This document shows positions 47,582 through 57,785 of a DNA stretch of 64,000 nucleotides, one piece after another. Position 1 is the stretch's first letter, and each line of letters begins with the position of its first letter. A model generated the notes under the pieces. That model had not been told where the DNA came from and did no database searches. It saw nothing but the letters and a program-made list of their open reading frames with translations. Location of the stretch: positions 19,836,546 to 19,900,545 of the forward strand of contig OY741273.1 of assembly GCA_963514095.1 (NCBI GenBank), written 5' to 3'. A program made the translations under genes and the position numbers. This DNA comes from Eutrigla gurnardus. Lineage: Eukaryota; Chordata; Actinopteri; Perciformes; Triglidae.

Positions 47582-48544
47582 ACGCCATGTAGCTTACTTT
47601 TAGCAAAATGACAAGCTCCCACCATAGTGAATGTGATCTAGCTAACTTTCATCATATGTTTCAATTATTCTAACTCCCAATGTCCTCAGATTTGCCAACT
47701 GAGAAGTTGTAAAAAAAAGCTGTAACCGCACATTATCCCAATATAAAGTCATGTCATTTGCATTAATTTCTAGCTGGCAAATGTCGGTCATATACTCACA
47801 CTCCTTTTTTTGCACTCATGAGGGAAATATCTTGCTCTTTAGCTGAGCTGCTAAATGTTATAGCATCTTCACCAGCTGGTCCTTAATTGTGTCGGTGGGC
47901 TGTTTTGTGCTGAGCAGATAATATACAGTTGCTTTTTCAAGTAGTTTTTCCTCCTGGAAACAGCTGCTTGCTGGGGTTGGAAATGATGCTCAATAGTTAG
48001 ACTGAACCTGGAGTCGCTGGCAGTGAAACCATAACAGAACGATTCTCCAACGCTCGGTGGGGACGTGCTTTTGGTGACTTTGTCTCTTTGGGCAAGTAAT
48101 TTAATTAATTTATGTATCGCAGCTTCAACTGCAATGCAAATGCAATTTAATTCTGTTATTGCTGGCGTCTATGGAGATTGACTCACCTTTAGAGCAAGCC
48201 ACAAGTGGCCATTAGTTTCATTTTCTCGGCACCTGGTTTTAAAAGGCATGTGGGTTGACATTGTGGAAACGCCGTAGCTGCCTAGCTGGTATGAGTTATA
48301 AACAAGGGACAACACGGAACATGGATGAGGTGGAGGTGGAGAGGCGGGCGCAGCACAGGTAGGCAGCTGCGACGCTGCCCTGTGACCGCAGGCACTCCGC
48401 GACCGCACGTGAGAGACGGATGGCTTTGAATGTCAATCACTTGTGTCTCAACTTGCTTTTTTTTGGTCCATGTCTAAAAATAAATACATTGACATGTGAT
48501 TTTGTTGTTCTGTTTATTTTTTTTTTGCCAGTGCCGTACAGCCA
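47580..48544. other. Non-coding stretch, no gene seen
   Basis: A minus-strand AAAG/GTGAGTC donor-like site lies at 48188/48187, after a 79-codon frame without recognised domains. A good acceptor-like tract ends at 48531 but has no donor. No gene call. Confidence 0.45.
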
Positions 48545-48639
48545 CAATGCTTGGGGATATGTGGTATTTTACATATTTGAAAAGAAACGATTGTACTGTC
48601 ACTTTCATAGAATCAGCTCCTTTATTTTATAAAATATCT

Positions 48640-48806
48640 ACAACAAATATTAACCGTAGAATCGAATCATATCGTTCTTACACTGTATGGAATCGATTTG
48701 AATCGAATCGGTCTGTAATAAAAGGATATCGTTTTTGAATCGAATCGTAAACTGTGTGTCTAGATGCATATCGAACCGTTTATCACAAAGAGATGTGCAA
48801 CCCTAG
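48640..48806. mobile_element. One end of a hAT-like MITE
   Basis: ATCGAATC/GAATCGA words recur (48662-48668, 48692-48711, 48738-48749) and the block ends GATGTGCAACCCTAG, the mirror of the CTAGGGTTGCAC-type ends of fish hAT elements. The opposite end was not found, so this is a truncated copy. Its end lies only about 22 bp from the next hAT element. Confidence 0.5.
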
Positions 48807-48828
48807 TGATTATGTTATCTGTGTGAAC

Positions 48829-49489
48829 CAGGGGTGGGGAACGTCCGGCCTCCGGACCGTATACGGCCCGCAAGACCATTTCAAATGGCCCGCAATGCAA
48901 TACAATTTTTAGAAAGAAAAAAAAAAAACAGACAGCTATGTCCTATGTCCGAGTCAATGTCAGGGTCAGTGAATATAGCATGTGAAGTACGTGTCATTGC
49001 ATTGGACCAGAATGATTAACACATGACAACTGATGCATCATGGCGACTGTGACTGACTTTTTCTTTGTTGAAGTGAAAGGCAAGCCAGTGTGCCTAGTCT
49101 GTGGTGAGGCGCTGGCGGTGATGAAAAAGGAAAATGTTGAGCGCCATTACCGCTCGAAACATACTAAACTCGACAAGTTCAGAGGGCAAATGCGTTTGGA
49201 TAAAATGAACGCTCTTTGTCGGAGTTTGGGTGCTCAACAAGCAGCTTTCACACGACCACAGACTGACGGAGAGAATATTCTGCGTGCAAGTTTTGTGGTG
49301 AGTGAATTAATAGCCGTCGCAGTAGGTGAGTCTAGAAATGCAGCAAACATGAGGCTTAGTAACACCGCGGTTATAGACTTTTTTTCGTCGTTTTTTCCAT
49401 TCCTAGTTATGTGTTCATAATAGGATGGCCCTCTGAGAGCTTTTTAAAATTGAAATGGCCCTAGATATGAAAAAGGTTCCCCACCCCTG
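48829..49489 (+). mobile_element. Internally deleted hAT (Charlie-like) element, 661 bp
   Basis: Both ends carry CAGGGGTGGGGAAC as perfect 14-bp inverted repeats. The flanks are GTGTGAAC (48821-48828) and GTGTAAAC (49490-49497), an 8-bp target duplication with one change, as expected for hAT. Inside is a 126-codon frame holding only the N-terminal zinc finger of the transposase. The catalytic and dimerisation parts are gone, so it is non-autonomous. Confidence 0.9.
49040..49420 (+). pseudogene. hAT transposase remnant: N-terminal BED-like zinc finger only
   Basis: The 126-residue frame begins with a finger whose ligands are C18, C21, H36 and H41 (C-x2-C-x14-H-x4-H), set in FFFVEVKGKPVCLVCGEA. 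This matches the N-terminal DNA-binding finger of Charlie-type hAT transposases and of host proteins derived from them (GTF2IRD2, EPM2AIP1 and ZBED5-like). Residues to about 95 (RASFVVSELIA) still follow the family. The remaining 30 are unrelated and mark the deletion junction before the 3' end. A full-length relative is several hundred residues. The frame has no stop or shift, so a finger-only peptide could still be made if transcribed; there is no sign of a promoter. Confidence 0.75.
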
Positions 49490-49497
49490 GTGTAAAC

Positions 49498-49843
49498 CAT
49501 AGTACAACTATATTTAAAATGTCCCTCTGTTGTGTGAACCGCGGAGAGCCTCATCATCTATCTCCTATCAATCAGCGTCCGTGTGTGGGAGGAAGGTGCC
49601 TTGGTTGAAGCATTAAATGAAGGTGGAGAGAGATGGAGAAGGGACCCACGTGTGAGGTCATTGTCTGTGTCTGCAGTTACGGCACATAAAAGCCTTGTTA
49701 CCCATTCCTCTTCTGCCTCAGTTGTCACCTTCCATTCTGTTTTCACCTTGGAAGGCCAACATCTTTTTTTAGTCTGCCAACGTTTCAACATTGGTTTCAC
49801 AAAAAAGTTGCAAGACTTGAATATCAATAATTTGTGCCCCAAA
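49498..49843. other. Non-coding stretch, nothing recognised
   Basis: Opposing open frames of about 105 codons (49558-49894) are mutual shadows and extend into the C-rich tract. Confidence 0.5.
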
Positions 49844-49890
49844 CCCCCCCCCCCCCCCCTCCCCCCCTCTCTCTCACACACACACACACA
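49844..49890. repeat. Compound poly-C/CT/CA tract
   Basis: Sixteen C, one T, seven C, a short CT run, then about eight CA units. Confidence 0.95.
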
Positions 49891-52029
49891 TTAATACAAC
49901 AGTGATTGTATTGAAGGAAACCAAAGGAGGGTGTTATGTCTCGCTGTTGTTCACTTGATTTGTTGTGCCACTTAGTCTATCCTTGAGTGGGAGAACGCAC
50001 ATTATGCATGGGCTTGAGCTTGTTTTTGGTGTTTGTTTTGTTTTTGTGCATATGTTAATCCGCTGTACTAATATTATTTCCAAACTTACTCTATAAGAAC
50101 AACCAATTCTGGAACACCATTTACTGTTTTTTAGATAATAGTTATTTTCCCCATAAGACGTTACAGTCGAAATAAGCCACACAAAATATGCATGGACTGG
50201 GACTTCACTGTCTTCAATGTCTTCATTGTCTTGTAGACGCTGCAAGCAACCCTCTGTAAAGCCACTGAATTATTTGAATTAATTTTATTGGAAAACATTG
50301 CAGTGTCAAGTATCTCAATCTTTTTTCCCTCCAACCTTCAATAGTCTATACAGCTCCTTTCCACTTAAGGTTTTATATGAAAGCACCTGTACGGTCCACC
50401 TACACGGACACTTGAGCACTGGACTCAAATGGCCATTTGTGTGTAATAGCACACTTTAACAAGTCTGAAGGGTGTTTGCTCTGAGTTTTACAGCCATTCG
50501 GCTTACTTAAAGGTCACATGTTGCCAGATGTTCGGCACGGTTTGCTGCTATATTTAAAAGAAAATAAAAAAAACACACGGCAGTTACCTATAATATGCAT
50601 TTGTAATGTATGGATAATGTAAAAAATGCATTATTCCACGGATACCTGCAGGCCGCATGAAAAGAGCTCTCTTATACAGTAAACAGCCCCATTACATCAA
50701 CTAACCTCCATATACATTTGAGTAAAATTTGAATTTCACCTATCCTCTCAGTGACTCAACTGCTTGCCACTCTTGTGTCAACCACTAAGATACATTTGAA
50801 AAATGCTCTGGAATGTGTGAAGGACACCATGTAAACAACTTACAAATGTATACATGCATATATAGTATGTACATGCTGCAATACAGAAATAATGGCACCG
50901 TTTCAATTTGAAGCTGTCACTCAAGGTAGCTACATGTTTGTTATTTTTTTACTGATGACATCAAGCAGCACGCAGAGCTCTCGTGCTACTTGGCGGTGAA
51001 ACCCACGTCTAGCTCTAGACCTGCCTGATGAAACAGCTCCAAAGTGGCAGATCAAAACAAGTTAAATTATATAGGAAGGTATTTGTCACCAGCATTCGTC
51101 ACTTTGTTGATCATCTTACAGCTGCCTCACCAACAATAAATCACAAAAAAAAGCGCAGCAGTGCGCCTTGCAACAGAATTACACAAAGAGAGCACCCTCA
51201 TTAATCAGGCCATGCAGTATTAGAAATGCTCCCCTGCTTTATACTCGGCCAGTGCTTCAGAAGTGGGCGAACTGCTCGTTTTCCCAATGCCGTTAAATAG
51301 TTTGGTTGGGTCAAATGCAGACGATCGGTTTCACCTCAGGGATTAATAGTGTAGAACTTCTCTGCTCGAGTTGCTCACAAAGAAACTATAAAAGACTCCA
51401 TTTGGCAGACTGTAGGTGCAGAGGTACGCCAACCCCATTTGTACAATGTAAGGGAAGGATGGCTTCTAAAGGAAGGTCGTTGCATCACATGTGCCTCATC
51501 ATTAGCGGGGGGATGTTCGTGGTTACTTGGGTTCACAGCTGGTTCATACTCATTCCGGGGTATAATATGAAAGCCAGTGAAGCTCATTTTAGGTTACTTG
51601 AGTTGATAATTCAGTCACGGCTGCCACGTCATGACTTGCATTGTGACAGGCTGTAGAAGACGCCCACTGAATTCAGGTAATCAGCTGTTTCAAACGTTAA
51701 ACTGATCGGATATGGAGTTTTTTCACATTATGTGTTTGTCGTCCATCTTAAACGTGTTGGCATCCATTCAGCCAGCCAGCTGTTGAACTGTTAACTTTCC
51801 AGATGCATTATGAATTACACATATTAATATTTTAGATAGCAGATAGCAATTGCTATTACATTTATAGACTATAGTTAGATAAAACAGTTACTCGTAACAG
51901 AGTATTTTTAAATATAGTTCCTTTCACTCACACAATTTCCGATGCACTTCATGGACTCTATTGTGTGTACTATTTACCGCTCCATTATCTGCTGTCATCT
52001 GGGCCACTCAGGCTGAGTGTCAGCTCCCG
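49891..52029. other. Non-coding stretch, no gene seen
   Basis: AT-rich. A 116-codon plus-strand frame at 51306-51656 has no recognised domain. No transposon ends found. Confidence 0.5.
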
Positions 52030-52059
52030 ACACACACGCACACACACACACACACACAC
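52030..52059. repeat. (CA)n microsatellite, 30 bp
   Basis: CA units with one CG interruption. Confidence 0.95.
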
Positions 52060-54215
52060 GGCCAGTTATTTTAGAGACCCACATTTACCTTGACAGCCTG
52101 TTACAGAAAGAATACTATCTTGCATTCACACACATTAGGTTTTTTGTCGCTCTTCACAGGCTTACATTTAAAATCAAATTTGAGGCTGTCCATGAAACAT
52201 TCACTGTCTGTCGCTCATATGTCCATTTGCCACACCACAGCCACCTACAGTAGCTACTGTTCTGTGAAGTTCTCTGAGGCTACACACAGCGGCACTAGCT
52301 AAATTCTAACATAGTCACAGTGGCAACGCTTACATTTCCTACCATTATCACCACCTTAGGGCTTTTAACATTGGCACTAAACAGTGTCTCCCCAAGGCTG
52401 ATGGTCATGTTTTGAAGGTGTCCATTGTTTGGTGGATGTTGCAGCTAGCTGAATGAAGGAGAAAAATCCCCATCACAACCCACACAGTCAATGTCAGCTT
52501 GCTATACAGTATAGTCTTTTGCCATTACAAGGCCACTCCAAATGTATTTTTTTTTTATTTCTTTTTATTATCTACTCGAACCTTGTCCCACAATTTCATG
52601 CTCCAGCTGAATTGGAAATTAGAGTGCAGACTTTTGGTTACTTCAGGGGTACTAATGTGCTTTGCGTAATTGTCAGTTGGGATTGGGCCAAATCCATCTT
52701 TTCTCTGCAAATGTCATGAGCCTCAACCTCCAGACCGACCCTCCTCTCACTTCGGTCAATCTCTTTTTCACTTCGATAGATTCAAATCCCTCTACCTTGT
52801 TAATGATGTGTAATTATATTGGAGTGTATGTGAGGTGAAAACCGATTTCTCCGTGTCACGGCAGTTGATGAGCTTGACATGGGTTTATTTGAACGTCTGT
52901 CAACCCCACGAAACCCTCGCAGGTCAACGTGGGTTCCGTTGAGGGGACAATAGGCGTAAAGTTCACGTCGTAAAATTACTTTCTGGCTTTTTTCCCTCTC
53001 TCCTTCCGTTATCCAAAAGAAATCAGGCACAATGCTCTCTAAATGCAAATGCTGAGCCGGGCTTTTATGTGCCACACTGACCGAACACCGGCGCTCCTCT
53101 TCGAGGCTGGCTGGGTGGGATCTGTCGGAAGCGCAGGCTCCGGGTGAATGTCAGCAAACCCTGTAGGTCCTCAATCGTCCCCCGAAACCTTTATTGCTTA
53201 GGAGCTGCACGCCGCTTTAGTTCTAAAGAGAAGTGTTCCCGCCATACTCACACAGCAAGCTTATTGGCTTTTTCCAGTAATTGGTGCCAGTATTGATCTG
53301 CTCCTCCATAAATCACGTATTAAACATCATTAAAGGACGACATTTTCATCTCTTCTTTTATCATCCACTGTCTCTTTGAATTAAAAACTGACATCCCTCA
53401 TCATTCCTCATTTCCTACACCGCTTTGATCTGGCCAACACACAGCAGCAACTGAATAAATAGCTCTGAAGTATTTTGATGAGCAGATCAAAGTATCTCTA
53501 GTAGTCTCGCAGCTCTGTCTGTGTCCGATGGACCGTAACGATAGGAGAATATATGGAGTGTGAACTGTGAAATGAATGCTTTGTCTGCCGTTTTCCCTGT
53601 GCACTGGGCTAAAAAATTACAGAAAATTGCTCATTTATCGCTTTCGGTTCAGATTATTGAGATTCACCAATTTCCTCACTGTGCCAGTGTCATTATACAA
53701 ACTTTGGTGGAACTAAATTACATCCTTATCTTTTCCTTATGACTGTACAATGGTCTTAGATATAGATCAGTACAGATAATGAGACTAGTTTTTTTTTTTT
53801 TTTTCTCTGTTCCGAGAAATATTTTTCAGGGCTTTTTAAAAAGCATTGCCTCTGTGACTTTGATCGGTGTCTATAGGAGGACGGTCAAGCTGACATTTAA
53901 ATAGACATACGTGGCTTTCGACTATTATGTGATAAGATATTCCAGGTTTCTAAAATATTTCACCTCCACTAATATAGATAATATACAGATAGAAGAGAAC
54001 TATTCAAGGGGGTGTATAGTCTGTTTATTGGTTCTACTGTAAATATTGGTAATCTACCTGTACAGCCTTCCAGTTCACTGCCCAGCCTTCCCCCCAGTCG
54101 CCAAACATGAATGCTGTTCAAATGCTATTTACATAATAATCCATTTCATGTTGAGTTGGGACACTAAATTGCAGATGAATTGCATTCGCTAACTCCAAAT
54201 CCATCATTTTGGTCT
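52060..54215. other. Non-coding stretch, no gene seen
   Basis: Contains T runs at about 52548-52556 and 53790-53804. CpG-containing, balanced sequence at 52810-53250 could be conserved, but nothing specific was recognised. Confidence 0.5.
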
Positions 54216-54219
54216 CATG

Positions 54220-54266
54220 TGTCTTTCTTCTTTTTTTTTTCTCTTATCTCTGTTCTAGGTAAGTGC
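54220..54266 (+). other. Candidate recursive splice site (zero-length exon)
   Basis: A long pyrimidine tract (about 54220-54256, TCTTTCTTCTTTTTTTTT then CTCTTATCTCTGTTCT) ends in AG (54257-54258), immediately followed by a consensus donor GTAAGTG. The acceptor and donor share one junction with no exon between them, the classic ratchet point. Purine-rich sequence downstream (GGACAGAGCGGAGAG, 54288 on) could serve as splicing enhancer for an RS-exon. GAG/GTGATC at 54683/54684 is a possible, not strong, closing donor. This is the best motif of its kind on either strand. Confidence 0.45.
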
Positions 54267-55120
54267 TGCCAAATGACGTTCCACCAGGACAGAGCGGAGA
54301 GAACAGAGGGAGAGTTGAATACGCTGCCGCTACTATCTTCAAGGCCGTTCGTATCTCGGCAGATTTGCGACTTTTTTCTAAATTTCAGTGGAGAGAATTA
54401 AAAGTGGAGGGCCAGCGGGGACCATGAGAAACAACCGAACACAAAGAGACACCACCAACAACGAGACTGCTAATGAAGAAACACATTACACACAGATTCA
54501 TGTATTAGTCACCTTATCATCATCAGATCTTATTGTTTTCTTTTTTAGAATTTACTTCCTACTCTGAGTATATGGCTACACAATATGCCTTTATGCGTCA
54601 TGTACTTTACTTTCTTGCTAAAAGCAATCCAGCAGTGAAGGGCATAATGGTGCATGAGGAGTCTGTATTCTTCTCCAAACAGAGGTGATCTCCTATGTCC
54701 ATCACTTCCTCTTATGTACAGGCGCTGGTCATGTGTGTGTTCCGTGTTATTTTACATTTCTGAGAATGAACACATCAGTACGACTCCAAGTTCCTATTAT
54801 TTCATGCTCCAGCAGTCAGATATGAACCAAAAATCTATCACCACCGAGGCCACGGCACATTGACCCGGTCATCCGTCAGCGCCTCTGCGACGTGCGATAT
54901 TCAGATTGGTCTCTGTGATTCTCCAAACAGTAAATCCTAAAGTCTTTGATTTTCTCTTTTCATCACGAGTGCATAACTTGGGAAATAGTGTGAAAAATAC
55001 AATTTCATGGAACTGTGTGATGACAGTAAAGCGCAATCAGCTGTCTCTCGAAAACACAGCAGACTGCAAATTTTCCGAAGGGAAAGGATCATTTAGCAGG
55101 TGTGTAAGTGTGTAGGTGTA

Positions 55121-55124
<4 letters not shown>
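54267..55124. other. Non-coding stretch, nothing further recognised
   Basis: Apart from the possible RS-exon at its left edge, no structure was recognised. Confidence 0.5.
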
Positions 55125-55156
<32 letters not shown>

Positions 55157-55178
55157 TGTGTGTGTGTGTGTGTGTGTG
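55125..55178. repeat. (TG)n microsatellite, 54 bp
   Basis: TG units with one CTG interruption near 55155; degraded TG sequence precedes it from about 55101. Confidence 0.97.
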
Positions 55179-56639
55179 TACGCCTTGTAAAACCTTATGA
55201 GGTATTGAAGCTGCTGGCAGGAGAACAGAAATGTACCATCACCGTTAAAACATTATGTGCAAGTCCATTTTACATTGTGTTAAAAAAAAAAAAAAACATA
55301 ATTTCAGATCTTCTAAAATGAGCAAATGGGTTTGGATTTCATCATCATCAAGTATGTGAGTGATTTTGTAATACCACCGGGTCCACTTCAATCACACGCC
55401 GCAATTTGTTCTCCAGGATTGTTCATCGGCCCAATTGAGGCTGAGCCGGACTGCGTCTCTCCGTCAGAGCGAGGTGAAGAGCCCCTCCGATGAGTGTTTG
55501 TCTGCCGACAGAAATGACTGTGAAGTGCCTTCCGTGTTCCCGTCGGTCCTTAATAAGTCCTCTCACATTCACTGAAACCTCCTAATGGAACTTTCTGAAG
55601 GACACAAATTTTCAAGTTGAGGCCACCCCCCATGCTTGTTTAGCCCAGAGAGGCTTCCCGACTGATAACTCATTGCTTTCTCACCTTGTTGACACCGTTG
55701 TGCAGCACGAACCCTCCTCACCACGCGCGCTTTCATAAGCTCGGTCTCTAGTAGATACATTTCAAACCCGAAAACGCTTTCTCGTGGATAGTCGGCGGCA
55801 GGCAAACAGTGACGAGAAGCAAGTCACTGATATGGTTGATTTCACAACTGTGCGACCATTAAAGCCTGGCGCTTTGGCTGGAAAGTGCTGATAATGAATC
55901 CTTTTAAAGCAGCCGTGTTAACTTTAAAAGACGCTTATCTCCTGGCCGGCTTCCTGCGTCCATGACCTTGCGTGGAAATGCACCGCGGTCGGCGCTTTTA
56001 GTGTCATTTTCATGCACGAGAAACGTCTGAAGGAGCTGAAATATGAAAACCTCAAAGATACGACGGCCGTTTGCAGTAGATAAATTAACAGACTTCATAT
56101 CATGTGCTTGTTCATCATTAGAAAGTTCCATCCCGTTGCTTGTACGCAACATGGTTCTGATATTATCTCACAGACTCGGTTCATTACTTCTCCCCAAAGC
56201 GCCAAAGTCTATTTTTAATACTGTCAATTGCATGACAGGTAATATTCTAATGCTGTCCTGTGCTCCTCAGATCTTGATATGCATACGAACAATCGGATAC
56301 AATTATGAAAACTGACTTTCCAATGACATTTAATATGTTTTGATGAAACGGGAGCGTTCTGCATTTCTGACAGCAGCAAATTAAGATTGAGGGATGAAAG
56401 CACACGTTTCCCGTTTCCAAACTTTTAGTGTCATGCCGTTTTTTCTGAGTTTATTATCACCGATGCAGAGTTTCTGTTTTAATTTCAACGAAAAGTTATT
56501 TATCTGACAAATGATGATGAGCCGCCGCCATCAGCAGCAGATCTTAATAACCATCTAGACAGCATAGTTGGTTGATTATTGACAGCAGCTTGTCAGTTAA
56601 TATACACATCAGTGAATCATATGAAATAGAAAAGCAGTC
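55179..56639. other. Non-coding; parts may be conserved
   Basis: An A run lies at 55281-55294. 55380-55560 and 55700-56000 are CpG-containing and repeat-free. No exon with both splice sites was found. Confidence 0.45.
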
Positions 56640-57000
56640 AAACGTGGCAAATCAGCACATCATTAGAAACTCAAATTAAATGGAATATTTTTTATCAAGA
56701 TGGAAGTCAGTCATAATTTCCTCAAACAGCTTATTATTTTCCATGTCTATTAGTTTGCATATCAGTCTTCCCAAACGCATAGCTAGTATTAAAAGACTGG
56801 CTTGATACTCTTTTTCAATATTCATATTTGATGAAAATCCAGACAGGAATCAATAAATCAAATGCTAGATTTGGCAAAATTTGGAGCTATTGCTGCAAGC
56901 TGCTTTCGTCGGAGATGGGTTTGAAACACTGTTTTTTTTCAGTTGGATAACTTTTTAAATATATTGTTCTATTGCTGGTTTCTCATGATTATCAGCCTCC
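56640..57000. promoter_or_regulatory. Possible conserved non-coding element
   Basis: Repeat-free AT-rich block with TTATTATTTTCCATGTC, TAGTTTGCATATCAG, CAATATTCATATTTGATG and CAATAAATCAAATG, reminiscent of POU/SOX/homeodomain-bound enhancers. Texture only. Confidence 0.22.
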
Positions 57001-57579
57001 GCTTTAACAACACCATCGGTAATTCTAAATATGTATATCGTTTTTTTGCGTGATGACTTTGTAAAACTATGTTTTTTTTTTCAGAAATGTTCTTTTGGTC
57101 ATGAGTTCACAGATATTATGCAATATTACAGACATATATAGACAGATCCACTCCTGTTTTCACAATAAAAGCCATAGCTGCTGACTGTTTATCAGGAAGG
57201 AAACTAAAATTCAGGTCAGGGAACTCAACAAAATAGCTTTCAGCAAAACTTAGACAATACAACAATTTAGCTCAGACAGCCTGCCAGACGCGGCTCTGCG
57301 TCAATACGATCCCAATAGGTGGTCCTCTGCTGGCGGGAATCTAGTCAAAGCTTGTATTGAACTTCGCTGTCTGTATGAATTGGTTTGATGCAAAACTATC
57401 CACAGCCCAGTATTTAGTATGTTTGTGTGGTTTATTCCCTCACGCCCCCCCTGTTGTGTGAAGTAACTTTATTCTATCATCGGGTTTGTTATATTTTCAG
57501 TGCTCGTTTGAGATCCTGGGAGTTATCACTGTGGGTCGACCAACCCTGACAGTTGGCCCATCAGCATGAAAATAAGGAT
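57001..57579. other. Non-coding stretch, nothing recognised
   Basis: A TTTTTTTTTTCAG acceptor-like tract ends near 57083 without a paired donor. Confidence 0.5.
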
Positions 57580-57785
57580 CTGCTCTGTGTGTGGCGGGGC
57601 CGTGCATCAGACACACTTATTAGTCCATTCCCTTCCCCCATCACCTTAACGTCTGCCATTGAGCTGACGCTGACAGACAGCCGCTGATGGTGTTGCACAT
57701 CAGCTTCGCCTCAGTAGATTTAGTGGCTGATAATGGCGTCGCCTTCATGTGCCCGTTCTAAATGCGAGGACTGTGGCCGGAGAAA
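57580..57785. promoter_or_regulatory. Possible conserved non-coding element
   Basis: Balanced, CpG-containing sequence with CTTATTAGTCCATTCCC, CAGCCGCTGATGGTG and GTGGCTGATAATGG; no repeats and no recognised frame. Confidence 0.18.
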
